This document shows positions 51,452 through 60,150 of a stretch of DNA of 60,150 nucleotides, piece after piece. The stretch comes from Odoribacter sp. (lineage in GTDB: Bacteria > Bacteroidota > Bacteroidia > Bacteroidales > Prolixibacteraceae). A program made the position numbers and the translations under genes. The stretch covers positions 1 through 60,150 of the forward strand of contig PNOH01000029.1 in the NCBI GenBank assembly GCA_013824715.1, written 5' to 3'. Below the pieces are notes generated by a model. That model worked only from the letters and a program-made list of their open reading frames with translations. It did not search any database and had not been told where the DNA came from. The first letter of the stretch is position 1, and the number at the start of each line of letters is the position of its first letter.

Positions 51452-52699
51452 GTGGATATTTTTGAAAAACTGAGGACAAACATGGGTAGCCTGGGAAAAT
51501 ACATGAAACAGGCACATGGATACTTCGCTTTTCCGAAATTGGAAGGCGAAATTGGTACCCGCATGAAATTCAGGGGAAAAGAAGTATTGGTTTGGAGCCT
51601 GAATAATTACATTGGACTGGCCAATCATCCGGAAGTCAGGGAAGCCGATGCCAAAGCCGCGGCTGACTACGGAATGGCTTACCCGATGGGTGCCCGGATG
51701 ATGTCGGGACAAACCAGCAAACACGAAGAACTGGAGCAAAATCTGGCTGAATTTGTTGGAAAACAGGATACGTTTTTGCTGAATTTCGGCTATCAGGGAA
51801 TGGTTTCGATTATTGATGCAGTTTGCGGACGAAATGATGTGATTGTGTATGATTCTGAAGCTCATGCCTGCATTCTTGACGGTGTCCGTTTACACATGGG
51901 CAAGCGTTTTGTTTATGCACACAACAATATGGAAAGTTTCCGGAATATGCTGACCAAAGCAACCCGTCTGTCCGAAAAACAAGGCGGCGGTATTTTGGTA
52001 ATTACTGAAGGAGTATTCGGCATGGCCGGAGATTTAGGCAAACTGGATGAAATTGCCAAATTCAAAGATGAATTTAATTTCAGGCTGCTCGTTGACGATG
52101 CCCACGGATTTGGAACCATGGGGGCAACCGGTGCAGGAACTGCCGAACACTTTGGAGTTTCAGATCAGGTTGACCTTTTATTTGGAACTTTTGCCAAATC
52201 AATGGCCGGAATTGGCGCATTTGTGGCCGGCGACGAAGATATCTGCAACTTCCTGCGCTACAACATGCGCTCGCAAACCTTTGCCAAATCATTGCCCATG
52301 CCTATGGTAATTGGGGCTTTGAAACGACTTGAATTACTTAAAACCCGTCCTGAACTGCGCGAAAAACTCTGGTATGTGGTTGATAAACTTCAAAGTGGGT
52401 TGAGAGCCCAAGGTTTCGATTTGGGAGCCACCAATTCGTGCGTTACGCCAGTTTACTTTAATGGCGGGGTTGGTGAAGCCACAAGTGCAGTAATGGACCT
52501 GCGCGAAAACTTTAATATTTTTTGCTCAGTAGTTGGTTATCCGGTTATTCCGAAAGGACAAATTATGCTCCGCCTGATTCCAACGGCCATGCACACTCTG
52601 GAAGATGTGGAATATACCATCAAGGCTTTTGCCGAAATCAGGAGAAAACTGGAAGAAGGGAAATACAATGCCACTGAAATTCCAACATTTATAGAATAA
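51452..52699 (+). CDS. Alpha-oxoamine synthase (SPT/KBL/AONS-like PLP enzyme)
   Basis: 415 aa beginning with GTG (51452); an ATG at 51482 is the alternative. PLP fold type I with LVDDAHGFGTMGATGAGTAEH (cofactor Asp) and the Schiff-base Lys in FGTFAKSMAGIGAFVAG. The family joins an amino acid to an acyl-CoA with loss of CO2: serine palmitoyltransferase, glycine C-acetyltransferase or a cysteate-using sulfonolipid enzyme are all possible. In Bacteroidota a sphingolipid or sulfonolipid role is attractive, but no lipid gene is nearby. Strong promoter upstream, terminator downstream. Confidence 0.88.
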   Translation: MDIFEKLRTNMGSLGKYMKQAHGYFAFPKLEGEIGTRMKFRGKEVLVWSLNNYIGLANHPEVREADAKAAADYGMAYPMGARMMSGQTSKHEELEQNLAEFVGKQDTFLLNFGYQGMVSIIDAVCGRNDVIVYDSEAHACILDGVRLHMGKRFVYAHNNMESFRNMLTKATRLSEKQGGGILVITEGVFGMAGDLGKLDEIAKFKDEFNFRLLVDDAHGFGTMGATGAGTAEHFGVSDQVDLLFGTFAKSMAGIGAFVAGDEDICNFLRYNMRSQTFAKSLPMPMVIGALKRLELLKTRPELREKLWYVVDKLQSGLRAQGFDLGATNSCVTPVYFNGGVGEATSAVMDLRENFNIFCSVVGYPVIPKGQIMLRLIPTAMHTLEDVEYTIKAFAEIRRKLEEGKYNATEIPTFIE

Positions 52700-52716
52700 T
52701 AAATTTTCATAAATAT

Positions 52717-52748
52717 AAAACCATCTCTCCGGGGATGGTTTTTCTTTT
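52717..52748 (+). terminator. Terminator of the alpha-oxoamine synthase gene
   Basis: AAAACCATC (52717-52725) pairs with GATGGTTTT (52734-52742) around an 8-base loop; TTTCTTTTT follows. It lies 17 bases after the stop and 20 bases before tRNA-Thr. Confidence 0.8.
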
Positions 52749-52768
52749 TATATTTAGCTGAATATTTT

Positions 52769-52841
52769 GCCTCTTTAGCTCAGTTGGTAGAGCAGCTCAT
52801 TCGTAATGAGCAGGTCGGCGGTTCGAGTCCGCCAAAAGGCT
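52769..52841 (+). tRNA. tRNA-Thr (anticodon CGT)
   Basis: 73-nt cloverleaf: acceptor GCCTCTT/AAAAGGC with a C5-A68 mismatch, D arm GCTC/GAGC, anticodon stem GCTCA/TGAGC with loop TTCGTAA (anticodon CGT), T arm GGCGG/CCGCC with TTCGAGT. Discriminator T; CCA is not encoded. Confidence 0.95.
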
Positions 52842-53547
52842 CGGATTTTGACACGCATAAAACACCTTTCCCTTTCCAGTCATGCTCCCTGAAATTGGTA
52901 CAGCCCAGATTAAAATATTCCGGGTTCTATGACACATAATATAGGTAAAATATTCATTTATCTGTTTTGAATTGAAAACGCAATTCTTTATTGCGATGAA
53001 AACAATGTCTTTAGCTAACAGTGGGCGGCAGGGCCGTCAGTGCGATGCACCTATACGTCTCTTTAATTTAACAACCCTACCATATTATCAGTGCTACGCA
53101 CCTGAAATCGCCGCGTTAGCGGTGAAAGTATGGTAGAAAATCGATACAAAAAAGGAAAAGCCGCGTTAGCGGTGACACAATACCCGACTATTATGCTTAT
53201 CCAGAATGTTATTCACCTTGATTTTCTGATGCAATACATTGGGGAACTTAGTAGTAAGCATAATTCCCCTTGTTTTTAACCTTATTTATTCATCTGTAAA
53301 TCTATAAGGTCAAATTCACATCCACAAACCATTACTACTAAAGCTTCTCTTACAAATAAGGTTTAAGAAAAATGAAAATTCCCGTACCTTAGATAGATGA
53401 GGCTAATTGACGGTGTACCTCCGATGGTATTCTGAAATTTAAACATAAATATCATGGTTGTTCATTTCAATTAAAATTAGTACCTTAGAAGCAACTTTAT
53501 GAACGGAAAATCCGTAAAGTTTTCAAAAAAACAATTATCCTTGTCAC
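52842..53547. repeat. 706-bp gene-free region with several palindromic repeats
   Basis: No credible ORF. CTACCATA (53086-53093) and TATGGTAG (53128-53135) enclose CAGTGCTACGCACCTGAAAT and the hairpin CCGCGTTAGCGG; CCGCGTTAGCGG recurs at about 53161-53172, and a CAGTGCGATGCACCT word lies near 53038. TTAGTAGTAA (53248-53257) is mirrored by TTACTACTAA (53332-53341), and TTAACCTTATTT by AAATAAGGTTTAA (53354-53366); these resemble the carA-carB palindrome. AACTTTA (53493-53499)/TAAAGTT (53515-53521) forms a hairpin 26 bases before the kinase start. Confidence 0.6.
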
Positions 53548-54927
53548 ATGCGTTTACCCCAAAACGTCACTTTTCCGGTTAAGTCATTCTCTGTTTTGTT
53601 GGCCATTACTATCCTGACTTTTGGTGTTTTAGTCTGGTTTGCCCGGATATCGCACCAGCAATTAGTTACAGCCGATAAATTTTACCTTCAGCTCAGCGAA
53701 TTGAAGGGCCAATTCTCTCATCTCGACGAAGTGCTGACCATGTCGGCCAGTATGGCTGCCTCAACGGGCAAAAAATACTGGGAAGAACGCTATCATAAGT
53801 ACGAACCGCAACTTGATTCGGCCATCCGAAAAGCCTACCTCATTGGGAAACAATTTAGCATGATGGAAGCTGTGGCAATCACCGATAAGGCCAACCGCGA
53901 ACTGGTAGCACTCGAACAGGCTGCCTTCAATCTGGTAAATAACAAACAGCCCGAAGCTGCCCGGGCCATTCTCGAAAGCGAAAAATATAAATTTCAGAAA
54001 GAAGCCTATAAGTCGGGCATCAGCCAGCTTACCGGTAAGATTAGTGAAAAGGCTAAATCTGATTTTGCATCCATTCACAAACAAGGTTCTGTTATCTTTT
54101 TTGCAATGCTTCTTCTGCTTCCATGCCTGTTGTTTTTCTGGTATTTGGTCATTTTGAAAACCCGGCGATATAATATACAGCGCAGCTTGCTCATCGAAGC
54201 CCTGAAAAAAAACGACATAGAACTTTCAGATGTTGTTGCGGCAAAGAACAAGCTTTTTGCAATTATCGCGCACGATTTAAGGGGTCCATTTAGCGCCATT
54301 TTAGGCTTTAGCGAAATGCTGGCAGAAGATTATCGGAACATGAACCAGGAAGAGCTTGGAAATAATTTACTGATGATAAAAAACGCCTCGCAAAAAGCTT
54401 TTGAACTGCTCGAAAACCTGCTGGCCTGGTCGCTTGCACAAACCGGGAAAATTGATTTTCACCCGGAAGAAATCGACCTGAAAGCCAAAATCATGAAAAA
54501 TATTCAGCTATTTCAAAAGCTGGCAACTGAAAAAGGAATACATGTAAGTGTGGAAATTCAGGATAATCTGACCGTTATCGGCGACCGGAACATGACAAAC
54601 ACCGTTTTACGCAACCTGTTGGCCAATGCCATAAAATTTACACCTGAAATGGGGCGCATCAAGATTGAAGCCCAAAGGACGAATGGGCAGGTCGAAATTT
54701 TAGTTTGCGATACAGGGGTTGGCATTGGTCGGGAAGACATTCCCAAGTTGTTCGATCCCCTTGTGATGTATAGCACAAAAGGAACCTTGAAGGAAAAAGG
54801 AACCGGTTTGGGATTGATCCTTTGTAAAGAATTTGTCGAAAAACAAGGAGGATGCATTGGTGTTGATAGCGAAAAAGGGAAAGGAAGCACTTTTCGGTTT
54901 AGTTTGCCGGTTGGTGTAGAAAATTAA
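53548..54927 (+). CDS. Membrane sensor histidine kinase
   Basis: 459 aa. Membrane segments at about 12-33 and 181-205 enclose a periplasmic helical sensor region (about 35-180). The cytoplasmic part has HisKA with His242 (FAIIAHDLRGPFSAILGFSEML) and a HATPase with NLLANAIKF, CDTGVGIG and GTGLGLILCKEF. It has no receiver domain and no adjacent response-regulator gene. The next gene, a large hybrid kinase, starts 129 bases downstream in the same direction beyond a palindromic repeat. Confidence 0.9.
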   Translation: MRLPQNVTFPVKSFSVLLAITILTFGVLVWFARISHQQLVTADKFYLQLSELKGQFSHLDEVLTMSASMAASTGKKYWEERYHKYEPQLDSAIRKAYLIGKQFSMMEAVAITDKANRELVALEQAAFNLVNNKQPEAARAILESEKYKFQKEAYKSGISQLTGKISEKAKSDFASIHKQGSVIFFAMLLLLPCLLFFWYLVILKTRRYNIQRSLLIEALKKNDIELSDVVAAKNKLFAIIAHDLRGPFSAILGFSEMLAEDYRNMNQEELGNNLLMIKNASQKAFELLENLLAWSLAQTGKIDFHPEEIDLKAKIMKNIQLFQKLATEKGIHVSVEIQDNLTVIGDRNMTNTVLRNLLANAIKFTPEMGRIKIEAQRTNGQVEILVCDTGVGIGREDIPKLFDPLVMYSTKGTLKEKGTGLGLILCKEFVEKQGGCIGVDSEKGKGSTFRFSLPVGVEN

Positions 54928-54929
54928 CA

Positions 54930-55045
54930 AAATAAACCACTGAGACACTTAGAGCACAAAGACGCACATAGAAAACACTTAGTGATACTTAGTGAACTTA
55001 GTGCCTTAGTGGTAAAAAAAATTGCCTTAGTGGTAAATAACATAA
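54930..55045. repeat. Composite palindrome between the two kinase genes
   Basis: CCACTGAGACACTTAG (about 54937-54952) is mirrored imperfectly by CTTAGTGCCTTAGTGG (54997-55012), with extra words ACTTAGTGATACTTAGTG between and a second GCCTTAGTGGTAAA at 55024-55037. The open frame of the hybrid kinase runs through it, which is why the ATG at 54982 is not accepted as the start. Confidence 0.65.
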
Positions 55046-55056
55046 ACCCTAAAAAT

Positions 55057-58000
55057 ATGGCCCCAAAATTATCACGTAAATCTTTAGCTAATCTCGCCGC
55101 TATAATTACTGCACTTTTGGGTTTGGCTGTCCTGATAGGCTGGCAAACCGATAATATGGCGCTTAAAACCTTTGGTTTGGGTGCAGTAACGATGAAACCA
55201 AACGCCGCCTTCTTGTTCCTGCTTTCGGGCCTGGCATTGCTGCTCCTGCAATTTACACATCCAATAGCCAAATGGGTTTCACGTTTCTTGTCATTGGTTA
55301 TCACCCTCGTCGGTTTGCTTACGCTGGGCGCGTTTATATTTAAGCTCGATTTTGGTATAGACCAACTGTTGTTTAGTGTTAAAGACTCAAGCGGTTTTTT
55401 ACCTTTTCCAAGCCGTATAGCCGCCAATGCCGCGCTCAATTTTGTATTGCTTGGCACAGTTTTGTTTTATCTGTCTTTTCTGCACGCAAGGTCGAACTAT
55501 TTTATTGAATTCTGCTTAATTGCCGCTTTTTCGATCAGTGCGATTGGATTGCTGAGCGTTATTTTTGGCTTCAGCGATTCGGCCGGCGCCACAGGTTACT
55601 CGCGAATGGCAGTTAACACGGCGGTTGCATTTATTATACTGTGTATTGGCATTTTTTTTACCATCCTCCACCGTTTTGAGGCTAAAATCACTACCGAGCA
55701 AAAACTCTTCGCCGGGCTTGCCATTTCAGCCACCATTATTGGGTTTGTTTCGTTACTCTCCGTTTCGAGCCTTAGGTCTATGCACGAATCGGCTGAACTG
55801 GTAAAACATACGCACATTGTTAAAATTCAAATCGAAGATGTACTAATATCGGTAATGGATATACAATCTGCTTCGCGCGGATTTGTGATCAGCGGGCAGG
55901 AGAATTTTCTGGAACCGATGCATAAAGCTATGCAGCAGGTCCAGGGACAGATAGACAGTTTACGCAAACTAACCAGCGACAATCCCCGGAAGCAACCGGC
56001 CATTAACGAAATTGAAAAACTCATTGACAAGAGAATTGAATTCTCCGTCCAAACGGTCAACATGCGGAGAACGAAAGGGCTCCAGAAAGCGGTAAAACTA
56101 ATAGAAACCGGCATTGGACAACAGCTTTCCGACAGCATCCGCTATTTAAAAGACTTTATGACTGCCGAAGAAAACAGGCTGTTATTGCAAAGGGATAAAG
56201 AAGAGGATAAACGGCTGGCGCAAACACAAAAAGTGATTCTCACAGGTGTTTCGTTTATGGTCTTTTTACTCTTACAGCTCTTCTTTTTTGTCAGGAGAGA
56301 CCTTTCAGGAAGAAGAAAAGCCGAAGATGAACTGCAAAAACTGAATGAAGAACTTGAATGCAGGGTGCAGCAACGTACTGCCGAAGCTGTCGAATCAGAA
56401 AAAAAATACCGCGATATCATCGAGACTTCGCTCATTGGAGTTTATTCAAGCAATTTAAAAGGCGAAATCCTGTATGTAAACAACGCCATTGTTGAAATGA
56501 TGGAAGCCGGTTCTGCCGAAGAATTCAGTTCATCTCCGGTGCTGGCTCTTTATAAAAAACCGGAAGACAGGATCCGGTTAATCAGGCAGCTTCAGGAACA
56601 CGGTATTGTTACCGATTTTGAATCTGAAATGATTACACGAAAAGGGAATAGCATAACTGTTCTGTTGAGCGCCAAACTTCAGGACAATATCCTGACCGGG
56701 ATGATCCTTGATATTACCAAGCGCAAAAGTGCGGAAGAAGCAGTACTGGAAAGTGAAATGCGTTTCAGGAGTTTATTTGAAGCCTCGCCCGATTCAATAA
56801 TCCTGATTGACCCAAATGATCCTTCGGGTATCTGGCCGATCGTAGATTGCAACGAAACCGCCTGCAAAATGAACGGATATACGCGCGGCGAACTGATCGG
56901 TCAGCCGATTGATATCCTCAATAATTATTCTCCTTCACCCGAAGAACGGACCGCTTATCTTGAACGTATCAGAAACGAAGGCTTCCTGCAAATAGAAGGT
57001 TTCCACCGCCACCGCGACGGCCATATCTTTCCCATTGAAATATCAACATCGCTGGTTACCATGAAAGGAAAGGAACTCATTTTAGGGATCGATCGCGATA
57101 TTACCGAACGTAAAAAAGCAGAAGAATCGCTCCGTGAAAAAGAGGAGCGGTTCCGCCGTACGCTCGATTTAGGCGTGGTTGGAATGGCAACTACACATCC
57201 ATATACCTACTATTTCCTTTCGGCAAATAAGCAGCTTTGCGACATGATCGGCTATACCGAAGAAGAATTGTTGCAGATGACCTGGGCCGAAATAACCTTC
57301 CCAAAGGAAAAGGTGGATGAGGATGCGGCCAATGTAGAGAAATTATTGAGCGGTGAAATAAACGGCTATGTGATGGAAAAGCAGTACCAACACAAAGACG
57401 GACACATGATTGATATTACACTGGCTGTACAAGGGGTTAGAAAATTTGACGGGACTATTGATTACATTTTAATCCTGATAGACGACATCACCGAACGCAA
57501 ACGCGCTGTGGAAAAATTATTGAATAGCGAAAATCGGTACCGCTCCACCCTGAACCAAATGATAGAGAGTTGCCAGATAATTGACTTCGATTGGAAATAC
57601 ATTTACCTCAACGATGTTGCCGACAAACAGAACCGCCGCCCAAAAGAAGAACTGCTCGGTAATAAACTGATGGATATGTGGCCCGGTATTGAAGCGACAG
57701 AAGTATTTCAAATGATGAAGCGTTGTATGGATAGCAGGTTAGCCCAACATCAGGAAGTTGAGTTTACCTTTGCCGATGGCGCCAAAGAATGGTTTGACGT
57801 AAATATTGAACCGAGTTCGGAAGGTATTTTTGTTATGTCAGCCAATATTACTGAGCGCAAACAAGCCGCTGATTTAATCATTTTGCAGCGAAATTTAGGG
57901 ATTGAATTAAGTACAATAACCGATCTTCAGGAACTTTACAAAGTTTCGTTGGAAGCTTTGCAGTATGTAATCGGGATGGATAGTGGCGCCATCTATCTTT

Positions 58001-60147
58001 TCGATAAGGATTTAAAGAGCTTGGATATGGTTTACAGCAAGGGGATGTCCGGTCAGTTTATTGCTGCTACAACCCATTTTGATGAAAACTCGGATATGGT
58101 AAAATTGGTGATGAAAGGGAAACCGGTATTCATTGAGTATGCTAAACTCCCTGTTGAACTAAGCACGGTTGAGCCTGAAGAGAAATTATACTCTTTGGCC
58201 TCTTTGCCATTGCTTTATAAAGATAAAGTAACGGGTTGTATAAATTTAGTGTCCCATAAAAACATTTCCATACCCGTCTTTCAGCAGAAAGGTATTGAAA
58301 CTATCGCTGTCCTTATTGGCAGTACGATCGAAAGGATCAACATCGAAGAACAAATCCGCAATCTGAATGCAGACCTTGAAATCAAAATAGAAAAAAGAAC
58401 AGAGCAACTTGCGAAAACAAACAAGGACCTGGAAAGCGAAATTGCAGAAAAAACCCGGTTGACAAAAATTCTTGAAACCAATCAAATCGATTTGCAGGCA
58501 CAAAATAAAGAGCTTCAGCAAATTCAGATTGAACTTCAGGAGGCCCGTGAAAAATATTTCGACCTCTATTTTCTGGCGCCGGTGGGTTACATGACCGTTT
58601 CAGCCGAAGGGACAATACTCGAAGCCAATCTGCTGGCAGCAAGTCTTTTTGGAACAAAGCTGGAACATTTAATAAATGAACCGATCAGGAAATTTATAAG
58701 TGAAGCCGATCAGGAATTATTTTTTCAGAATCGGGAAAAACTTCACGAAACCGGCGACAAACAGTCATTCGAAATTCGCATGATAAAGGAAGATGGTTCC
58801 GAGTTCTGGGTACAGACAGAATCAATGTTGACAGGCGAATTGGATGACAATCCAAACTGCAGTGTAACTATTAGCGATATTTCTCAACGTAAGCTGGCCC
58901 AGGCAGAAGCCATGAAATCACAAGCCGAAGCCGAACGGGCGAACCTGGCCAAGAGCGAATTTCTTTCGCGAATGAGCCACGAACTACGCACACCAATGAA
59001 TTCGATCCTTGGTTTTGCGCAATTGATGAAGATGGGAGAACTTACACCGGCACACACAAAAGGGGTTGACCACATCCTGAAAAGCGGCAAACACCTGCTC
59101 GACCTGATCAACGAAGTGCTCGACCTTTCGCGTATTGAAGCGGGGAAACTTTCAATCTCATTGGAACCGGTTCAGCTTAAACAGATTATTCCCGAAATCC
59201 TTGATATTGTCAGACCTCTTGCCGCTGTAAGAAAAATAATATTAAAATTTGCTGAATCTCCGGTCAATGACTTATATATTAATGCTGACCGCCAAAAGCT
59301 GAAGCAAGGGCTTTTAAATTTAATAAACAATGCCATAAAATTTAACCATGAAGGAGGAAGTGTAAGGGTGGAAGTACACAGCCGGCAGTCAACAACCGGC
59401 AGTCAAAAGCAAACTGAAGACCGCTCTTCGACTTCACTCAGTGACCTGCAACCCGAATCCCGCAACCCGAAACCCGAAACGGTTCGCATCAGCGTGACGG
59501 ACACAGGCACAGGTATTTCGCCCGAAGATCTGTCAAAACTTTTTATTCCTTTCCAACGGATAGGGGCCAAAATTTCAGAAGTTGAAGGTACCGGGCTTGG
59601 GTTGGCTATTGCCAAAAAACTGATTGAAGCGATACACGGAACGATTGGCGTTGAAACCGAACCCGGCGTTGGTAGTACATTCTGGATTGAACTTCCTCAG
59701 GTTGAAAGTCAAAATGACCACCACGAACGAAAAGGAGATTTCATAAAGCCTGAAACCGAATCAGTTGTTGCCGGAACGCTATTGTACATCGAAGACAATG
59801 TTTCAAACATCCAACTGGTCGAACAGATTATTGAAACCCACCGCCCGTCAATCAGGCTAATAACCGAAATGTACGGAAAGAAAGCCGTAGAACTTGCTTC
59901 CGATTACAAGCCTGATGTCATTTTGCTCGATCTCGATTTGCCCGATATACATGGCTTTGAGGTACTCAAGAGGTTAAAGCTGGATGCCAAAACACAGCCG
60001 GTTCCGGTTATTGTTTTGAGCGCCGATGCCATGGGAAGCCAGATTGAAAAACTAATGAAAGCCGGCGCTGCTAACTATTTGACCAAACCAATTGATGTGT
60101 TGGAGTTTTTAAAGGTGGTGGATGAAGTGATGGGGAAAGAAACTTAG
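55057..60147 (+). CDS. Hybrid sensor histidine kinase (7TM-like, CHASE3, five PAS, GAF, HisKA, HATPase, REC)
   Basis: 1696 aa from the ATG at 55057; an earlier ATG (54982) would translate an intergenic repeat. Seven hydrophobic helices (about 10-238), a CHASE3-like region (245-380) and an eighth helix (391-413) precede PAS domains near 445-560, 570-690, 700-820 and 825-945, a GAF (960-1105), a coiled coil, a fifth PAS (1180-1290), HisKA with His1308 (SRMSHELRTPMNS), HATPase (1420-1560) and a receiver with Asp1625 (VILLDLDLPD). The phosphate probably stays in-protein or passes to an unlinked partner. Residues 1442-1475, inside the HATPase between two strands, are encoded by an intergenic-type repeat. 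Confidence 0.93.
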   Translation: MAPKLSRKSLANLAAIITALLGLAVLIGWQTDNMALKTFGLGAVTMKPNAAFLFLLSGLALLLLQFTHPIAKWVSRFLSLVITLVGLLTLGAFIFKLDFGIDQLLFSVKDSSGFLPFPSRIAANAALNFVLLGTVLFYLSFLHARSNYFIEFCLIAAFSISAIGLLSVIFGFSDSAGATGYSRMAVNTAVAFIILCIGIFFTILHRFEAKITTEQKLFAGLAISATIIGFVSLLSVSSLRSMHESAELVKHTHIVKIQIEDVLISVMDIQSASRGFVISGQENFLEPMHKAMQQVQGQIDSLRKLTSDNPRKQPAINEIEKLIDKRIEFSVQTVNMRRTKGLQKAVKLIETGIGQQLSDSIRYLKDFMTAEENRLLLQRDKEEDKRLAQTQKVILTGVSFMVFLLLQLFFFVRRDLSGRRKAEDELQKLNEELECRVQQRTAEAVESEKKYRDIIETSLIGVYSSNLKGEILYVNNAIVEMMEAGSAEEFSSSPVLALYKKPEDRIRLIRQLQEHGIVTDFESEMITRKGNSITVLLSAKLQDNILTGMILDITKRKSAEEAVLESEMRFRSLFEASPDSIILIDPNDPSGIWPIVDCNETACKMNGYTRGELIGQPIDILNNYSPSPEERTAYLERIRNEGFLQIEGFHRHRDGHIFPIEISTSLVTMKGKELILGIDRDITERKKAEESLREKEERFRRTLDLGVVGMATTHPYTYYFLSANKQLCDMIGYTEEELLQMTWAEITFPKEKVDEDAANVEKLLSGEINGYVMEKQYQHKDGHMIDITLAVQGVRKFDGTIDYILILIDDITERKRAVEKLLNSENRYRSTLNQMIESCQIIDFDWKYIYLNDVADKQNRRPKEELLGNKLMDMWPGIEATEVFQMMKRCMDSRLAQHQEVEFTFADGAKEWFDVNIEPSSEGIFVMSANITERKQAADLIILQRNLGIELSTITDLQELYKVSLEALQYVIGMDSGAIYLFDKDLKSLDMVYSKGMSGQFIAATTHFDENSDMVKLVMKGKPVFIEYAKLPVELSTVEPEEKLYSLASLPLLYKDKVTGCINLVSHKNISIPVFQQKGIETIAVLIGSTIERINIEEQIRNLNADLEIKIEKRTEQLAKTNKDLESEIAEKTRLTKILETNQIDLQAQNKELQQIQIELQEAREKYFDLYFLAPVGYMTVSAEGTILEANLLAASLFGTKLEHLINEPIRKFISEADQELFFQNREKLHETGDKQSFEIRMIKEDGSEFWVQTESMLTGELDDNPNCSVTISDISQRKLAQAEAMKSQAEAERANLAKSEFLSRMSHELRTPMNSILGFAQLMKMGELTPAHTKGVDHILKSGKHLLDLINEVLDLSRIEAGKLSISLEPVQLKQIIPEILDIVRPLAAVRKIILKFAESPVNDLYINADRQKLKQGLLNLINNAIKFNHEGGSVRVEVHSRQSTTGSQKQTEDRSSTSLSDLQPESRNPKPETVRISVTDTGTGISPEDLSKLFIPFQRIGAKISEVEGTGLGLAIAKKLIEAIHGTIGVETEPGVGSTFWIELPQVESQNDHHERKGDFIKPETESVVAGTLLYIEDNVSNIQLVEQIIETHRPSIRLITEMYGKKAVELASDYKPDVILLDLDLPDIHGFEVLKRLKLDAKTQPVPVIVLSADAMGSQIEKLMKAGAANYLTKPIDVLEFLKVVDEVMGKET
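59380..59481 (+). repeat. Intergenic-type repeat inserted in frame in the kinase ATPase domain
   Basis: About 34 codons between VRVEVH and VRISVTDTGTG. The DNA is a string of repeat words: CCGGCAGTC twice (59382-59390 and 59397-59405), CTTCGACTTCACTCAGTGAC (59433-59452), then AACCCGAATCCCGCAACCCG with more CCCGAAAC. The last words are the complement of those at 117-146. The encoded segment is polar, Ser/Thr/Gln/Pro-rich and without secondary-structure signals. Confidence 0.7.
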
Positions 60148-60150
60148 TGA

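Noticed and set aside
53005-53145. Short frame starting MKTMSLANSG in the 706-bp gap
   Set aside because: It runs through CAGTGCGATGCACC and CCGCGTTAGCGG repeats and has no homology I recognise.
54982-55056. N-terminal extension of the hybrid kinase frame (MILSELSALVVKK...)
   Set aside because: It is encoded by the CTTAGTG/CCTTAGTGG repeat; the ATG at 55057 starts directly before the membrane segments.

Overview
The window looks like a Bacteroidota chromosome, most likely from the Marinilabiliales/Prolixibacteraceae area (placement is inference). Evidence: the N-succinylornithine carbamoyltransferase type of arginine pathway, the recN-DUF4835-coaBC-rpoZ-bamD block, a head-GIN protein, many lipoproteins with an SxC lipobox, promoters of the TTTG-N19-TAnnTTTG type, few Shine-Dalgarno sites, and polysaccharide-degrading enzymes. 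No phage, IS or CRISPR array was seen.

Layout. 0.2-9.7 kb: a plant-polysaccharide locus (GH31 alpha-xylosidase-like lipoprotein, GH127 arabinofuranosidase, UMF1-type MFS transporter, PL10 pectate lyase), interrupted by an AT-rich ImmA/IrrE + DUF4411 pair. 9.7-16.3 kb: an S9 oligopeptidase, a GyrI-like protein, an internally deleted DUF5916-like protein, a C45-type hydrolase, a lipoprotein and a LysE-type exporter. 16.3-19.5 kb: a PocR/multi-PAS histidine kinase split by a one-base frameshift. 19.9-35.8 kb: carB and carA face away from argR and a long rightward set, GNAT-argG-argC-argD-proC-proB-proA-[mntA-hepT]-argF'-argB. It makes carbamoyl phosphate, the N-succinyl arm of arginine synthesis and proline from glutamate; argE and argH are not in the window. 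35.9-45.9 kb: TlpA-like thioredoxin, RidA, thioredoxin reductase, a small ORF, tRNA-Pro, DUF6786 and GH172 proteins, MOSC, YwbE, folE, a GIN adhesin-like protein, a membrane protein and an iron alcohol dehydrogenase. 46.0-51.3 kb: recN to bamD, leftward. 51.4-60.1 kb: an alpha-oxoamine synthase, tRNA-Thr, a 0.7 kb repeat-filled gap and two histidine kinases, the last a 1696-aa hybrid.

The most unusual theme is the intergenic DNA. Almost every gap carries a different composite palindrome (repeated words on the left arm, inverted copies on the right), often just before a start codon inside an operon. One such element lies in frame inside the ATPase domain of the large hybrid kinase. Other points of interest are a terminator-shaped hairpin directly before carA, a 13-base word shared by the carB leader and the argR-GNAT gap, Pro90 in the carbamoyltransferase, a type VII toxin-antitoxin pair inside the biosynthetic operon, and a DUF5916-like protein that has lost its middle.
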